Below are positions 52,026 to 61,734 of a stretch of 64,000 nt of DNA, piece by piece. Both the position numbers and the translations under genes were made by a program. Origin of the DNA: Algoriphagus sediminis (GTDB lineage Bacteria; Bacteroidota; Bacteroidia; Cytophagales; Cyclobacteriaceae); assembly GCF_030403435.1 (NCBI RefSeq), contig NZ_JAUEPH010000002.1, forward strand, positions 620,001-684,000, given 5' to 3'. A model generated the notes under the pieces. It was not told the origin of the DNA and made no database searches. It was given only the letters and a program-made list of their open reading frames with translations. Position 1 is the first letter of the stretch. The number at the start of each line of letters is the position of its first letter.

Positions 52026-52924
52026 GTGTATCTTTTCCAGATCGAGGCAATTAGCATTCCTGATATCAGGTGCCAGATTCCCCACCAGGCAGTGATGATA
52101 GCCATTCCTCCCAAACCTTCAAAATAAGTGAAGATCAAAACAAGTCCCAAGCCGGAGTTCTGAATACCCGTTTCTATGGTTAAAGATTTTACGTCTGCCA
52201 AAGGCATTTTAAATAATTTACCCGTGGTAAAACCAGCTCCCAAGGCCACCAAGTTATGGGCTAGTACCCAAAGAAAAATAAGGGAGATGTATTTTAGGAA
52301 AAGGTCGAAATTTCCTAAAAATGCGATGACTACAAAAGCCGCGAAAATTAATATGCTAAGAGGCTTAAGAATTTTTGATGCTTTCTCCGCAAAACCAGGA
52401 GATTTCTTTCGAGTCAAAATTCCAAGTATTAATGGAATTCCAAGAATTAGGGCCACAGTGGTGAAAACATCAGCATAATCCAGACTGATCTCCCTCAATA
52501 ATTCTGAGGTGGGAGAATAAAGTCCTGCCCAGAAAGCAAAATTAAGAGGTGTGCTGATTATAGATATAGTACTTGAAAAGCCTGTCAGACTCACAGATAG
52601 GGCAGCATTACCCTTGGCTAGGCTGCTAAGGAAATTCGATACGTTGCCGCCGGGGCAAGCAGCAACAAGAAACATTCCCAATGCAACAGAAGGTGGTGGA
52701 TTGATAATCAGGACCAATGCCCAGGTAAGAAAGGGGAGAAGCAAAAACTGTGAGAAAAGACCGAGGAAAAAACCTTTTGGATTTTTTGTTAAGTATTTAA
52801 AGTCCTCAACCTTCAAGTCAAGAGCAACTCCATACATAATCAGTGCAAGCGCCAGGTTCAGGAGAAGTAGGTCATCCGGAGAAAAATTTAGACGAATTGA
52901 ATCAAGTGGGTTTTCGCTTTGCAT
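52022..52924 (-). CDS. Bile acid:sodium symporter (BASS) family transporter
   Basis: The 300-residue protein has about nine to ten membrane helices. It has the BASS-type crossover region CPGGNVSNFLSSLAKGNAALSVSLTG (read in parts) and IETGIQNSGLGLVLIF, the second Na+/substrate crossover. Bacterial members import organic anions such as pantoate, 2-keto acids or bile-acid-like compounds with Na+. It overlaps the acyltransferase start by four bases. The sulfatase gene ends 59 bases upstream with no terminator between, so all three may be on one transcript. Confidence 0.88.
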   Translation of the reverse strand: MQSENPLDSIRLNFSPDDLLLLNLALALIMYGVALDLKVEDFKYLTKNPKGFFLGLFSQFLLLPFLTWALVLIINPPPSVALGMFLVAACPGGNVSNFLSSLAKGNAALSVSLTGFSSTISIISTPLNFAFWAGLYSPTSELLREISLDYADVFTTVALILGIPLILGILTRKKSPGFAEKASKILKPLSILIFAAFVVIAFLGNFDLFLKYISLIFLWVLAHNLVALGAGFTTGKLFKMPLADVKSLTIETGIQNSGLGLVLIFTYFEGLGGMAIITAWWGIWHLISGMLIASIWKRYT

Positions 52925-52983
52925 TCGCTTGGATTAGGCCGGGCTTAAATTCATCCTTCAATTATAAAGAAAAAATATTTGCT

Positions 52984-54753
52984 TCATCGGATAGGTCTAG
53001 GCATATCAATTCGGTCCATTCTTACCCAAAATGGGAAAATTCGAGAACCATCACATTGATAAAAAGGAATTAAATCTCCATGATAATCATGTAGTGCTAC
53101 ATTTTCCAGAATGACGACATCTGTTTCTTCTTTGACTGACTTTCGAAACACATATGGCCCGAACTCCATAATTACTAGTCCTCCAGCTGGGACGGGTTTA
53201 ATGAATTTAAACTCAACATTGTAAAGCCCCTTTTCCGTCTTCACATCCCACTTGCCGAAAATATCTTCCTGAGCCCATATACCTCGATCCCCACCGGCAT
53301 CATTTCTGTTCAAATAGGATGGATTTTCAAAGATGGTTCCCACATGAATGTAGGGGGGGGTAAGTATATTTTCAGAGTGGATTAGCTCCCGGTATGTTTC
53401 ATCCAATCTGGATTTCAAATCCTCTATAATTTGAAGGTTTTTGAAAGATAAGTTTTCTAATTCACTCGGGTTTGAATGATAGTCAAAAAAACTAAAATCA
53501 GAATTGTCACCGTCAAAGTCCTGGTCGGCTATCAGCCGGTATGTACCTCTTTGCAAAGCAATATTTTGATACAGCGTTGGATATTTTCTGGTCCAGTAAA
53601 AGAATAGCACTCTGTCTTTCTTGGATTCATTTTCATTCCTCAAATACGGAAGGAGGCTCATCCCATCAAGTTTTCGATCAGTTGGAGTTTTTAGGTCTAA
53701 TATATCGGCAAGGGTGGGGAAAATATCTATATGAGCGGCTGTTTGATCAATTTTACGATTTCCTTGAACCAAAACGGGGTGGCTGATAAGTAATGGGACG
53801 CGAACACCACCTCGAAAAACAGAGCCTTTCCGCCCTCTCATTCCTGCCACGTATCTTCTTTGCTGAGGGCCATTATCGGTCATAAATATGATAAGCGTAT
53901 TTTCCAGTTTTCCAGATTCTCTCAAGGAGCTAAATAGTCGATTTAAGTTTTCATCGATATTACTGATCATTGCGTAAACCCTCCTTGCATCTTCCTTATT
54001 TTTTTCAGTCAGTTCTAGACCATGGGGATTGTTTGCTTCCAGCAAAAGCTGTGGGTCAACATCCTTATAGGGCTCTAAGTATTTATCTGGAACCTGTAAT
54101 GGGGTGTGGGGAGCATTGAAGGATAAGTAAAGAAAAAATGGTTTTTCATCTGTTTGAGCGGCAAATTTGATTGCCTCATCCGTGAAAATGTCGGAACAGT
54201 ATCCGAAATACTTTTCTTGTCTGCCATTCTTCCAAAGCACAGGATCGAAATAGCTTCTGTCTCCTTGAAAATAGGTCGTAAAATCACCAACCTGACCCAT
54301 ACCTCCTGATAAATGGATGACCGACTCGTCAAACCCCTGATCCTTTGGACGACTAGGGTAATTATCGCCAAGATGCCATTTTCCAAAAATTCCCGTTCGA
54401 TAATCCTCTTTTTTAAGCATCTCAGCAATCGTAATTTCATCGGCAGACATAATGGCGCCACCATTGTAGGTATCACGAACTCCCGTTCTAAGGGAGTACC
54501 TTCCAGTCATTAAACTCGCACGTGTTGGAGCGCATACCGGGGAGACGTAATAATCCATAAATTGGGCGCTAACGGCAGCCAGTGAGTCTAGGGTCGGAGT
54601 TTCTATCTGGGAATTTCCAGTAAATCCAAAATCACCATAGCCTTGATCATCCGTGATTATTAGGAGGATATTAGGCTTTTCAGCTTGTGCAAAGCTGTTT
54701 TGGATACCTAGGCTAAAAGCCAATAGCGGAAGAATGAGTGATGAATTTTTCAT
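52984..54753 (-). CDS. Type I sulfatase
   Basis: I chose the ATG at 54751-54753, which opens a signal peptide (MKNSSLILPLLAFSLGI..SFAQ); a longer start at 54798 adds 15 residues. The 589-residue protein has the metal Asp pair in LIITDDQGYGDFG (Asp35, Asp36), the formylglycine signature CAPTRASLMTGRY (Cys74), GKWHLG, and DNGPQ. The Cys form needs maturation by FGE or anSME. It removes sulfate from sulfated glycans or small molecules in the periplasm or outside. No maturase is nearby in the window. Confidence 0.93.
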   Translation of the reverse strand: MKNSSLILPLLAFSLGIQNSFAQAEKPNILLIITDDQGYGDFGFTGNSQIETPTLDSLAAVSAQFMDYYVSPVCAPTRASLMTGRYSLRTGVRDTYNGGAIMSADEITIAEMLKKEDYRTGIFGKWHLGDNYPSRPKDQGFDESVIHLSGGMGQVGDFTTYFQGDRSYFDPVLWKNGRQEKYFGYCSDIFTDEAIKFAAQTDEKPFFLYLSFNAPHTPLQVPDKYLEPYKDVDPQLLLEANNPHGLELTEKNKEDARRVYAMISNIDENLNRLFSSLRESGKLENTLIIFMTDNGPQQRRYVAGMRGRKGSVFRGGVRVPLLISHPVLVQGNRKIDQTAAHIDIFPTLADILDLKTPTDRKLDGMSLLPYLRNENESKKDRVLFFYWTRKYPTLYQNIALQRGTYRLIADQDFDGDNSDFSFFDYHSNPSELENLSFKNLQIIEDLKSRLDETYRELIHSENILTPPYIHVGTIFENPSYLNRNDAGGDRGIWAQEDIFGKWDVKTEKGLYNVEFKFIKPVPAGGLVIMEFGPYVFRKSVKEETDVVILENVALHDYHGDLIPFYQCDGSRIFPFWVRMDRIDMPRPIR

Positions 54754-54831
54754 AACGGGAAGAGTAAAGGAATTTATAATAATTACTCTTCCAGTCAAAG
54801 CCCCTATAAGGTAAGTAGAAATCCAGCGGTA

Positions 54832-55278
54832 CTATTCCTCAATTTTCTCCAGAGAAAGGGCATTTACGCAGTATCTCAAACCGCTAGGTTCTGGCCCATC
54901 TGGGAAAATATGTCCCAGATGAGAATCACAAACATTACATAGTACTTCCACTCGAATCATTCCAAAGCTGGTATCCTTGTGATAAGCCACTACATTCTCT
55001 TCAATCGGCTGAGTAAATGAAGGCCAACCAGTCCCACTTTCAAATTTCACACTGGCATCAAAAAGAGGAGTTTTGCAGCATTTGCATGCATATTTACCTG
55101 GTTCAAAAAGCCCACACATATCTGAGCTATGTGCTCTTTCAGTTCCCTTAAGCCTGGTGATTTCGAATTCTTCGGTAGTTAAAATCTTTTTCCATTCCTC
55201 GAGAGACTTTTCTACTCTTTTGGGAGGAGTAGGGTTTCCATTGACCGTAAACCGAATGATGTCATTCCACTTTAGCAT
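54832..55278 (-). CDS. msrB: Peptide-methionine (R)-S-oxide reductase
   Basis: The 148-residue protein has the two zinc CxxC pairs (KCCKTPLF region and CNVCDSHLGH), GTGWPSFTQP, and the catalytic Cys in GLRYCVNALSL. It reduces methionine-R-sulfoxide in proteins using thioredoxin. There is no signal peptide, so it is cytoplasmic. It sits 78 bases upstream of the sulfatase gene on the same strand; cotranscription is possible but not required. Confidence 0.95.
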   Translation of the reverse strand: MLKWNDIIRFTVNGNPTPPKRVEKSLEEWKKILTTEEFEITRLKGTERAHSSDMCGLFEPGKYACKCCKTPLFDASVKFESGTGWPSFTQPIEENVVAYHKDTSFGMIRVEVLCNVCDSHLGHIFPDGPEPSGLRYCVNALSLEKIEE

Positions 55279-55373
55279 ATGCGAGCAAATCTATTTGAGA
55301 TGGTAATAAATCTTTAAGAAGAACCAAGATTTGATCGGACAAGTTTAATAGCTAAGCATTTTTTTAGACTGAA

Positions 55374-56081
55374 TTAATTGGCAGTGACTTTCCCTATTCC
55401 GTTGATTTGTCGATCGATTATTGTCGGGTCTCCGCTATAACTGACCGAACCTATTCCATTTACATTTAATGATAATTCGTTTTCACAGTGAATGTCCACT
55501 TTTCCTATTCCATTGGAGGCGAGGTTGAGGTTTTGGACTATCAAATCAGCCGCGTCAATTTGTCCTAGACCATCATTGGTAAGGGCCATACGCTCCGCTG
55601 ATCCATTCATGCTCACCCGACCTAAAATATCAAATCTAGCTTCGATTACTTCGGCTTCTAGTGCCAACTGGATATTTCCAATTCCGCTTCCACGAATTTT
55701 GACTTCGTCAACTACAAACTCCCTCTCCATTTCAAAATTACCAACCCCATCAAAGGTAAGCTCTTCAAGATCCGAAATAGTCAGGGTTATTTTTGGGGTA
55801 GAAACACTGGAAAATATGTTCGACTCTGCATCATAGGTAATCGACAGAGTGCCTCCATTTTCGTTGATTTTGACCGCTTCAACGGCATCCTCATCACCTT
55901 CTATGTAAAGGGAGGGATTATCGCCTTGGATTAATCTCAGGTCAATTACTCCTGCTATTCGGAGCTTTGTGGGATTGTTAATTCTGAATTCCTCGTCTAT
56001 GGTTACTTCAGATTTCTTGCTGAAAACACAGCCGCTTAGTGTGGCTACTAGGAGTAGCGTTGCAATTAAATTAGTCTTCAT
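55374..56081 (-). CDS. GIN-domain (DUF2807) lipoprotein
   Basis: The 235-residue protein has a lipoprotein signal ending LSGC (Cys18). The rest is a right-handed beta-helix-like repeat with many short GxGxV/I turns (GSGIGNIQ, GLGQIDA, NGIGKVDIH, NGIGSVSYSG, NGIGKV). This is the head GIN domain seen in Bacteroidota surface proteins. The function is unclear; some are called putative adhesins. It stands alone with no operon partner. Confidence 0.88.
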   Translation of the reverse strand: MKTNLIATLLLVATLSGCVFSKKSEVTIDEEFRINNPTKLRIAGVIDLRLIQGDNPSLYIEGDEDAVEAVKINENGGTLSITYDAESNIFSSVSTPKITLTISDLEELTFDGVGNFEMEREFVVDEVKIRGSGIGNIQLALEAEVIEARFDILGRVSMNGSAERMALTNDGLGQIDAADLIVQNLNLASNGIGKVDIHCENELSLNVNGIGSVSYSGDPTIIDRQINGIGKVTAN

Positions 56082-56142
56082 AGTAAGTTGGTTTTAGAAC
56101 CAGAAGATAGTTAAATTTTAAGAATTACAATTCTGAGGAGTC

Positions 56143-57420
56143 TTACACCTTTGCTTCTTTACCTCCGTATTTTTTATGGAAAATGTATGCTGCCAGTCCG
56201 CCGAGGAGTGAAAATGCAGAAAGTAATCCGAAAACATATTGATGACCTAATTCTCCAGGAAACTCATCAAGAAAATAGCCCATTGCCGGTCCGGCAAAAA
56301 CATCAGGAGTATATCCTACCAGAGATATCACACCCACTGCGGTTCCCGTAAGCATCAACGGGATTTGTCCTTTCTCCATTACAGCATAGTATAAGGCCCG
56401 AAGAGCAAATACTCCTGTTGCCAGGAAAATGGCTGAAAAGAAAAATAATACAACGTGATTAGGCCCAATTATTCCTGAGGCGAACAGAAGAGATCCTAAA
56501 GCAGAAAGAACAAAGCTAATCCAAAGCCACAGAGTCGTATTGGTTTTATCAGCTATCAAACCAAATGAGATTCCAACAATCGGGCGCATAACCAACAGAA
56601 AAGTGCCAATCTGTGCGGAATATATTTCATCGTAACCCATTACGACTTGAGCATAAAGAGAAAAGATATCGGTAACCTTGTACCCAACATATGCACAAAG
56701 GATAATCATCATCAATAACCAAACAGAAGGAAGTTTAAGTACCGCTTTGAGCTGACTTATTGAAATGGTTTTGACAGAGCCTTCCTCTTCATTTTTACCC
56801 TCTACTTTAAGAAAAAACCAAACAAGAAAACCTACGAGTAGGATGAAAAAGGAGAAAAGCCAAATAACGTATTTAAAGGTTTCTTGCCGAGATTCGAGAG
56901 GTGAGTTTATGGCTTCTTCTGGTGAAAATAATGCGAAAACCAAAACTCCTAAACTTCCTATAGCAGCACCCACAAGGCCCCTTCCACCGTCTGAAATTCC
57001 AAAAGCTTTGCCTTGAGAAGTTTTACCACCCCAAACTCTGGTGGCCTTAATCATGGGAGCCCAAAAGAGAAAAATAGTTGTAAAACCCCAAAAACCATAG
57101 AGAATTTGAAGACCCAATAATCCTGGGAAACTGGTCATGAAAAATCCGCCAAGTGCTGTGGCCCAGAGCGAAATGGCGATTAGTTTTCTTGGTGGATATC
57201 GATCAGCTATAGGTCCTCCAAATAAATAACTTGCCATAGCCACTGCTCCATAAGCAGAAAAACATAGGCCCAGCTCTACATTATTCAGATTAAACACATC
57301 CATGACAGTAGGCCTGAAAATCCTTGGCAAAACAAAAGGCAGGATAAAAATGGCTTCACCCGAAAGAATGAGTAGAAATAAGTAAAATGGATTTTTAAAA
57401 GATTTTGACTTTTGGTTCAA
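56143..57420 (-). CDS. Major facilitator superfamily transporter
   Basis: The 425-residue protein has about 12 membrane helices, the loop 2-3 motif GGPIADRYPPRKLI (like GxxxDRxGRR) and a similar GLIADKTN loop in the second half. The substrate is not predictable. Its spacing from neighbours gives no pathway clue. It is transcribed divergently from the Na+/solute symporter at 57569. Confidence 0.85.
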   Translation of the reverse strand: MNQKSKSFKNPFYLFLLILSGEAIFILPFVLPRIFRPTVMDVFNLNNVELGLCFSAYGAVAMASYLFGGPIADRYPPRKLIAISLWATALGGFFMTSFPGLLGLQILYGFWGFTTIFLFWAPMIKATRVWGGKTSQGKAFGISDGGRGLVGAAIGSLGVLVFALFSPEEAINSPLESRQETFKYVIWLFSFFILLVGFLVWFFLKVEGKNEEEGSVKTISISQLKAVLKLPSVWLLMMIILCAYVGYKVTDIFSLYAQVVMGYDEIYSAQIGTFLLVMRPIVGISFGLIADKTNTTLWLWISFVLSALGSLLFASGIIGPNHVVLFFFSAIFLATGVFALRALYYAVMEKGQIPLMLTGTAVGVISLVGYTPDVFAGPAMGYFLDEFPGELGHQYVFGLLSAFSLLGGLAAYIFHKKYGGKEAKV

Positions 57421-57568
57421 GATAAAATAGAATCAGAGAGAATAATGCTCAGAGCAATCAAATAGTCTGGAAAAGCCATAATAAGAAAAATCATCAACTC
57501 TTTCTCAGGCCAATCCAATAAGCCTGGATTTTTATTTACTTCAGTTTATTGCCAACTTAGCGAGCGTT

Positions 57569-58999
57569 TTGATCAATCCAATAGATCTAACCATATTCAT
57601 AGTTTATCTCCTCGCCATGCTCGGTGTAGGCTTTTACTTTCTGCGTAAAAACGAAAGTGTAGAAGATTACTACGTGGGAGGGAGGAAAATGAGTAGCCTG
57701 CATATCGGTCTAAGCGTGGTTGCAACTGATGTCGGTGGAGGTTTTTCTATAGGCTTGGGAGGCTTAGGCTTTGCCATAGGCATAGCAGGCAGTTGGATGT
57801 TATTTACAGGGCTTATAGGGGCTTGGCTGAGCGCAGTTTTATTGATACCCAGAGTATTCAAAGTTCTCAAGCTTAAACCTTTGTTAACCTTTCCTGAGCT
57901 TTTTGGACATTTTTTTGATCGTAGGGTAGCCCTATTAGCAGGAATTATTTCAGCCATTGGGTATCTGGGATTTACCAGTGCCCAGATCCTTGCTGGCGCA
58001 AAGCTAGCGACAGCCACCTTCCCAAGTATGGACTTGGATCAGGCCATTTTAATTATGGGAATCACAGCAGTGGTTTACACGGTCTTTGGAGGATTGAAGG
58101 CAGTGATTTACACAGATACTTTTCAATGGCTTCTTTTAATGGGAGGTTTAATTTTCATTGGAATTCCCCTTGGTTATACCGCGATTGGAGGTTGGTCAGG
58201 AATCAAAGACACCCTTGATCCAAGTTTCCTGGATATCTGGAATATAGAGTGGCAGCAGCTGGTGAATTGGGGTGTGACGATCATACCCATATGGTTTATT
58301 GCCATGACTCTTTATCAAAGAATTTATGCCAGTAGGGATGAAAAGACTGCTAGAAAGGCCTGGTATATCGCGGGTATCTTCGAGTGGCCGATTATGGCCT
58401 TTATGGGTGTGCTACTTGGTTTATTTGCGCGAGTAGCCATCCAGCAAGGAATGTTTGAAAGCATTGGGTATTCTGAGGTTTCACAGATGGATAGCGAAAT
58501 GGGACTTCCTGTGTTACTCAGAACTATATTGCCTGTAGGTCTCATGGGTTTGATGATGTCTGCCTATTTTTCTGCAATCATGAGTACAGCCGATAGCTGT
58601 CTCATGGCAGCAAGTGGAAATGTGGTGACGGATATCATTGGGTTTTTTCGAAAAATATCTGAAAAATCCAGTCTCAGATATTCTCAAATCGCCACCTTTC
58701 TGATCGGGGTTGTAGCCTTGCTTCTGGCGCTCACCATGACCAACGTGCTTGAGTTGATGCTTTTATCCTATTCATTTATGGTCTCTGGACTTTTAGTTCC
58801 ACTCTTAGGAGCTTTGTTCTACAAAAGAAGAAAATCTTCAGCGGCTTTAGCGTCTATGATCACTGGAGGAAGCGTGACCCTGACTTTGGAGATTCTAAAA
58901 AAAGAGAGTCTAATTCAAATGCCATTAGGACTCGATCCGAATATTTTTGGAATTCTGATGGCACTTATTGTTTATATCATTGTTCTGAATAAAAAATAA
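57569..58999 (+). CDS. Sodium:solute symporter (SSS family)
   Basis: The 476-residue protein has about 13 membrane helices and the SSS hallmarks YYVGGRKMSSLHIGLSVVATDVGGG (in parts), GGLKAVIYTDTFQWLLLMGG and SAIMSTADSCLMAASGN. It couples Na+ to uptake of an organic solute. The start is TTG at 57569. It is the first gene of a tight operon, with GNAT, M20 amidohydrolase and two racemase genes following at 2, 6, 2 and 7 bases. The solute is therefore likely an amino acid or an N-acyl amino acid, by inference. Confidence 0.9.
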   Translation: MINPIDLTIFIVYLLAMLGVGFYFLRKNESVEDYYVGGRKMSSLHIGLSVVATDVGGGFSIGLGGLGFAIGIAGSWMLFTGLIGAWLSAVLLIPRVFKVLKLKPLLTFPELFGHFFDRRVALLAGIISAIGYLGFTSAQILAGAKLATATFPSMDLDQAILIMGITAVVYTVFGGLKAVIYTDTFQWLLLMGGLIFIGIPLGYTAIGGWSGIKDTLDPSFLDIWNIEWQQLVNWGVTIIPIWFIAMTLYQRIYASRDEKTARKAWYIAGIFEWPIMAFMGVLLGLFARVAIQQGMFESIGYSEVSQMDSEMGLPVLLRTILPVGLMGLMMSAYFSAIMSTADSCLMAASGNVVTDIIGFFRKISEKSSLRYSQIATFLIGVVALLLALTMTNVLELMLLSYSFMVSGLLVPLLGALFYKRRKSSAALASMITGGSVTLTLEILKKESLIQMPLGLDPNIFGILMALIVYIIVLNKK

Positions 59000-59001
59000 T
59001 C

Positions 59002-59436
59002 ATGCAAATCACGAGAATAGAAGGAGGCAACGGGCCTCATAAGGCTTTTAATAATGACAGAATCGCAGACTTTCTTTTCCAACATCTTGATCAATATGGA
59101 GATGAGAGAAAAGATATCATGAAATGTCTCAATTATGTCTTCGAAAAGGGAGGAAGTATTTCCATCGCTCACGAAGGGGAAACCATGAAAGGGGTAGTGG
59201 TATTGAATGATACAGGTATGGAAGGTTATATTCCAGAAAATATTCTGGTTTATATTGCCGTGGATGCTAGTACTAGAGGACAGGGGGTAGGTAGAAAACT
59301 TATCGAGGATGTACAGTCTAAAACCAAAGGAAGTATTGCACTCCATGTGGAGCCAGATAATCCAGCAAAGAAGCTGTATGAACGACTGGGTTTTACGAAT
59401 AAGTACCTGGAGATGCGTTGGACCAAAGCAAATTAA
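59002..59436 (+). CDS. GNAT family N-acetyltransferase
   Basis: The 144-residue protein has the acetyl-CoA loop VDASTRGQGVGRKLIEDV (motif A, R/QxxGxG/A) and the C-terminal VEPDNPAKKLYERLGFTNKYLEM (motif B). It transfers acetyl from acetyl-CoA to an amine. It starts 2 bases after the symporter stop and ends 6 bases before the M20 amidohydrolase, which suggests an acetylation/deacetylation pair acting on a common amino compound. Confidence 0.9.
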   Translation: MQITRIEGGNGPHKAFNNDRIADFLFQHLDQYGDERKDIMKCLNYVFEKGGSISIAHEGETMKGVVVLNDTGMEGYIPENILVYIAVDASTRGQGVGRKLIEDVQSKTKGSIALHVEPDNPAKKLYERLGFTNKYLEMRWTKAN

Positions 59437-59442
59437 TGGTTT

Positions 59443-60570
59443 ATGGAGCTGAGTGAACTTCAGCAAATCAGGAAGTACCTTCATGCCCATCCTGAGCTTT
59501 CTGGAAAGGAATTTTCAACACAGGAATATTTAAAAGACCTACTGTCAACCCTTAATTTTTTCAAGTTAATTAAGGTTGGAGGAACAGGTCTGGCCGTTTT
59601 TTTTAAAGGAACAGAGCCCGGACCAAAACTGATGTTCCGCACCGAAATCGACGCTTTACCTATTCAGGAAAAAAACAGCTTTGACCATAGGTCAAAAACA
59701 AAGGGCGTTTCACATAAGTGTGGACACGATGGTCATTGTTCCATTTTGATTGGCCTGTCTGATTACCTTTCCTCAGCACAAAATTTCAAAGGAGAAATAT
59801 GCCTTCTGTTCCAACCAGCTGAGGAAACTGGAAAAGGCGCAGAGTTGGTCTTAAATGATGAAAAATTTGAGTTTGAACCTGATTTTGTCTTTGCATTACA
59901 CAATCTGCCTGGTTTTGAAAAGGGTAAAATCATTTCGAGAACAGGAAGTTTTACTGCTTCAGTACAGAGTTTAATTCTGAGGTTTGAAGGGAGTACCTCG
60001 CATGCTTCCGAACCGGAAAAGGGTGTCAATCCGGGGCTTTGCATAGCTGAAACCATCAGTTTTTCAAGCTCATTGAATTTCCAAGAAGTCCATTCCGATG
60101 ATTTTGCTTTGGTGACCTTGGTGCACAGTGTTTTAGGAGAAAAGGCATATGGTGTTTCAGCTGGCTATGGAGAACTTCATTTTACCCTTAGATCTTGGAG
60201 CAATGTGAAAACCGAGGAGTTGACAGCAAAAATAATTTCTAAAGCCATGGACCTTTGTAATTTCTATGGGCTGAAACTTAATTTTGAGATATTAGAAAAA
60301 TTCGAAGCCACAATAAACAGTCAGGAGGCCTTTGATTTTGTGAAAAAGGCAGCTGATAATTTAGGCTTGACCTTTGAAGAAATAGAGACTCCTTTTAGGT
60401 TTGGGGAAGATTTTGGTCTTTTTACAAATAAATTTCAAGGGGCAATGTTTGGTTTAGGTGCAGGAATATCTACTCCTGCACTTCATGCCGAGGATTATGA
60501 TTATCCTGATGAAATTACCCCTGTGGGATTAAACATGTTTAAAGAGATAGTCACGATCACTCAATCATAA
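59443..60570 (+). CDS. M20 family amidohydrolase (N-acyl-amino-acid deacylase-like)
   Basis: The 375-residue metalloenzyme shows ELxxIRKYLHAHPELSGKE, TEIDALPI, the metal motif HKCGHDGHCS (Cys93, His95, His98), QPAEETGKGAELVL, FALHNLPG, and ALHAEDYDYPDE near the end. These are the M20D aminoacylase/carboxypeptidase features seen in N-acetyl-amino-acid and indole-acetyl-amino-acid hydrolases. It would release a free amino acid in the cytoplasm. It lies between GNAT and two racemase genes, 6 and 2 bases away. Confidence 0.92.
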   Translation: MELSELQQIRKYLHAHPELSGKEFSTQEYLKDLLSTLNFFKLIKVGGTGLAVFFKGTEPGPKLMFRTEIDALPIQEKNSFDHRSKTKGVSHKCGHDGHCSILIGLSDYLSSAQNFKGEICLLFQPAEETGKGAELVLNDEKFEFEPDFVFALHNLPGFEKGKIISRTGSFTASVQSLILRFEGSTSHASEPEKGVNPGLCIAETISFSSSLNFQEVHSDDFALVTLVHSVLGEKAYGVSAGYGELHFTLRSWSNVKTEELTAKIISKAMDLCNFYGLKLNFEILEKFEATINSQEAFDFVKKAADNLGLTFEEIETPFRFGEDFGLFTNKFQGAMFGLGAGISTPALHAEDYDYPDEITPVGLNMFKEIVTITQS

Positions 60571-60572
60571 AA

Positions 60573-61727
60573 ATGGAAGGAACCAGCTACATTGAGCTCA
60601 GTAAAGAGGCTGTAGAGAATAATTTCAGTTATTTGAATAGCCTTGTAGGTCCTGATACCTTGGTTTCACATGTGGTGAAAGGCAATGCTTACGGACATGG
60701 AATTGACACTTATGTTCCTCTTGCCTTAGAGAAGGGAGCAAAGCATTTTTCGACTTTTGATGCTCACGAAGCTTACAAGGTTCATCAAGTTACGGATGGA
60801 AAAGTTCCGGTGATGATCATGGGGATGATCCTAAATGATCAGCTTGAGTGGGCCATTGAGAATGGGATTGAGTTTTTTGTGTTTGAGTTCGACCGTTTGA
60901 GGGAGTGTATCAAAGTGGCAAAGAAAATAGGCAAGCCTGCTTTGATACATATAGAATTGGAAACAGGAATGAACCGAACTGGCTTTGAGTTCGACAAACT
61001 TAATGAGGTTCTGAGGTTAGTTCACTACTATCCAGACCAGGTCGAAATTAAGGGCATTTGTACACATTATGCAGGTGCTGAAAGCTTTGCGAATTTTTTT
61101 CGGGTCAAAGCTCAATTCCAAAAATTCAAAAAAGGGGTAAAATTTCTTGCTAAAAACAACTTGAAAGCTGAGCGACTTCATACAGCATGTAGTGCAGGTG
61201 CAGTAAGATTCCCTAAGTCAAGATTCGATATGGTAAGAATTGGGATCTTACAATACGGATTCTGGCCTTCTCAGGAAACCTATATAGAGAAAATCAAGCC
61301 TGTAGGGATTGGTGATGAAGATCCGCTCAAAAGAGTGATTAGCTGGAAAAGCAGAGTGATGGATGTGAAAACGGTGAATCAAGGGGAATATATTGGGTAT
61401 GGAATGAGCTATCTGGCTACTTCTGAGATAAAAGTTGCAACAATTCCCGTTGGATATGGTCATGGTTTTAGCAGATCATTAAGCAACACTGGCCGGGCAC
61501 TGGTAAAAAACTCAAGAGTTTCTGTAATAGGAACAGTGAATATGAATTTGATGTTACTGGATGTGACCCATGTTGATGGAGTAGAAAAGGGAGATGAAGT
61601 GGTTCTGATAGGAAATCAAGGAGATCTGAGTATTTCTGTGGCATCCTTTGGTGATTTCAGTGATCAGTTGAACTACGAATTACTGACTCGATTGCCTCGA
61701 GATATTCCTAGAAAAATCGTAAAATAG
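60573..61727 (+). CDS. Alanine racemase family protein (fold-type III PLP)
   Basis: The 384-residue enzyme has the PLP-lysine motif VVKGNAYGHG (Lys36; standard VVKADAYGHG), HIELETGMNRTGFE, the catalytic tyrosine segment YIGYGMSYLA, and VSVIGTVNMNLMLLDVT. All essential parts are present, so a racemase is expected. The Gly in place of the usual Ala/Asp after Lys, and the cluster context, suggest a specialised or catabolic role. Bacteroidota often have the biosynthetic Alr fused to MurF, which is not here. It starts 2 bases after the M20 gene and is followed by a second, different racemase 7 bases later. Confidence 0.9.
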   Translation: MEGTSYIELSKEAVENNFSYLNSLVGPDTLVSHVVKGNAYGHGIDTYVPLALEKGAKHFSTFDAHEAYKVHQVTDGKVPVMIMGMILNDQLEWAIENGIEFFVFEFDRLRECIKVAKKIGKPALIHIELETGMNRTGFEFDKLNEVLRLVHYYPDQVEIKGICTHYAGAESFANFFRVKAQFQKFKKGVKFLAKNNLKAERLHTACSAGAVRFPKSRFDMVRIGILQYGFWPSQETYIEKIKPVGIGDEDPLKRVISWKSRVMDVKTVNQGEYIGYGMSYLATSEIKVATIPVGYGHGFSRSLSNTGRALVKNSRVSVIGTVNMNLMLLDVTHVDGVEKGDEVVLIGNQGDLSISVASFGDFSDQLNYELLTRLPRDIPRKIVK

Positions 61728-61734
61728 AGATTGT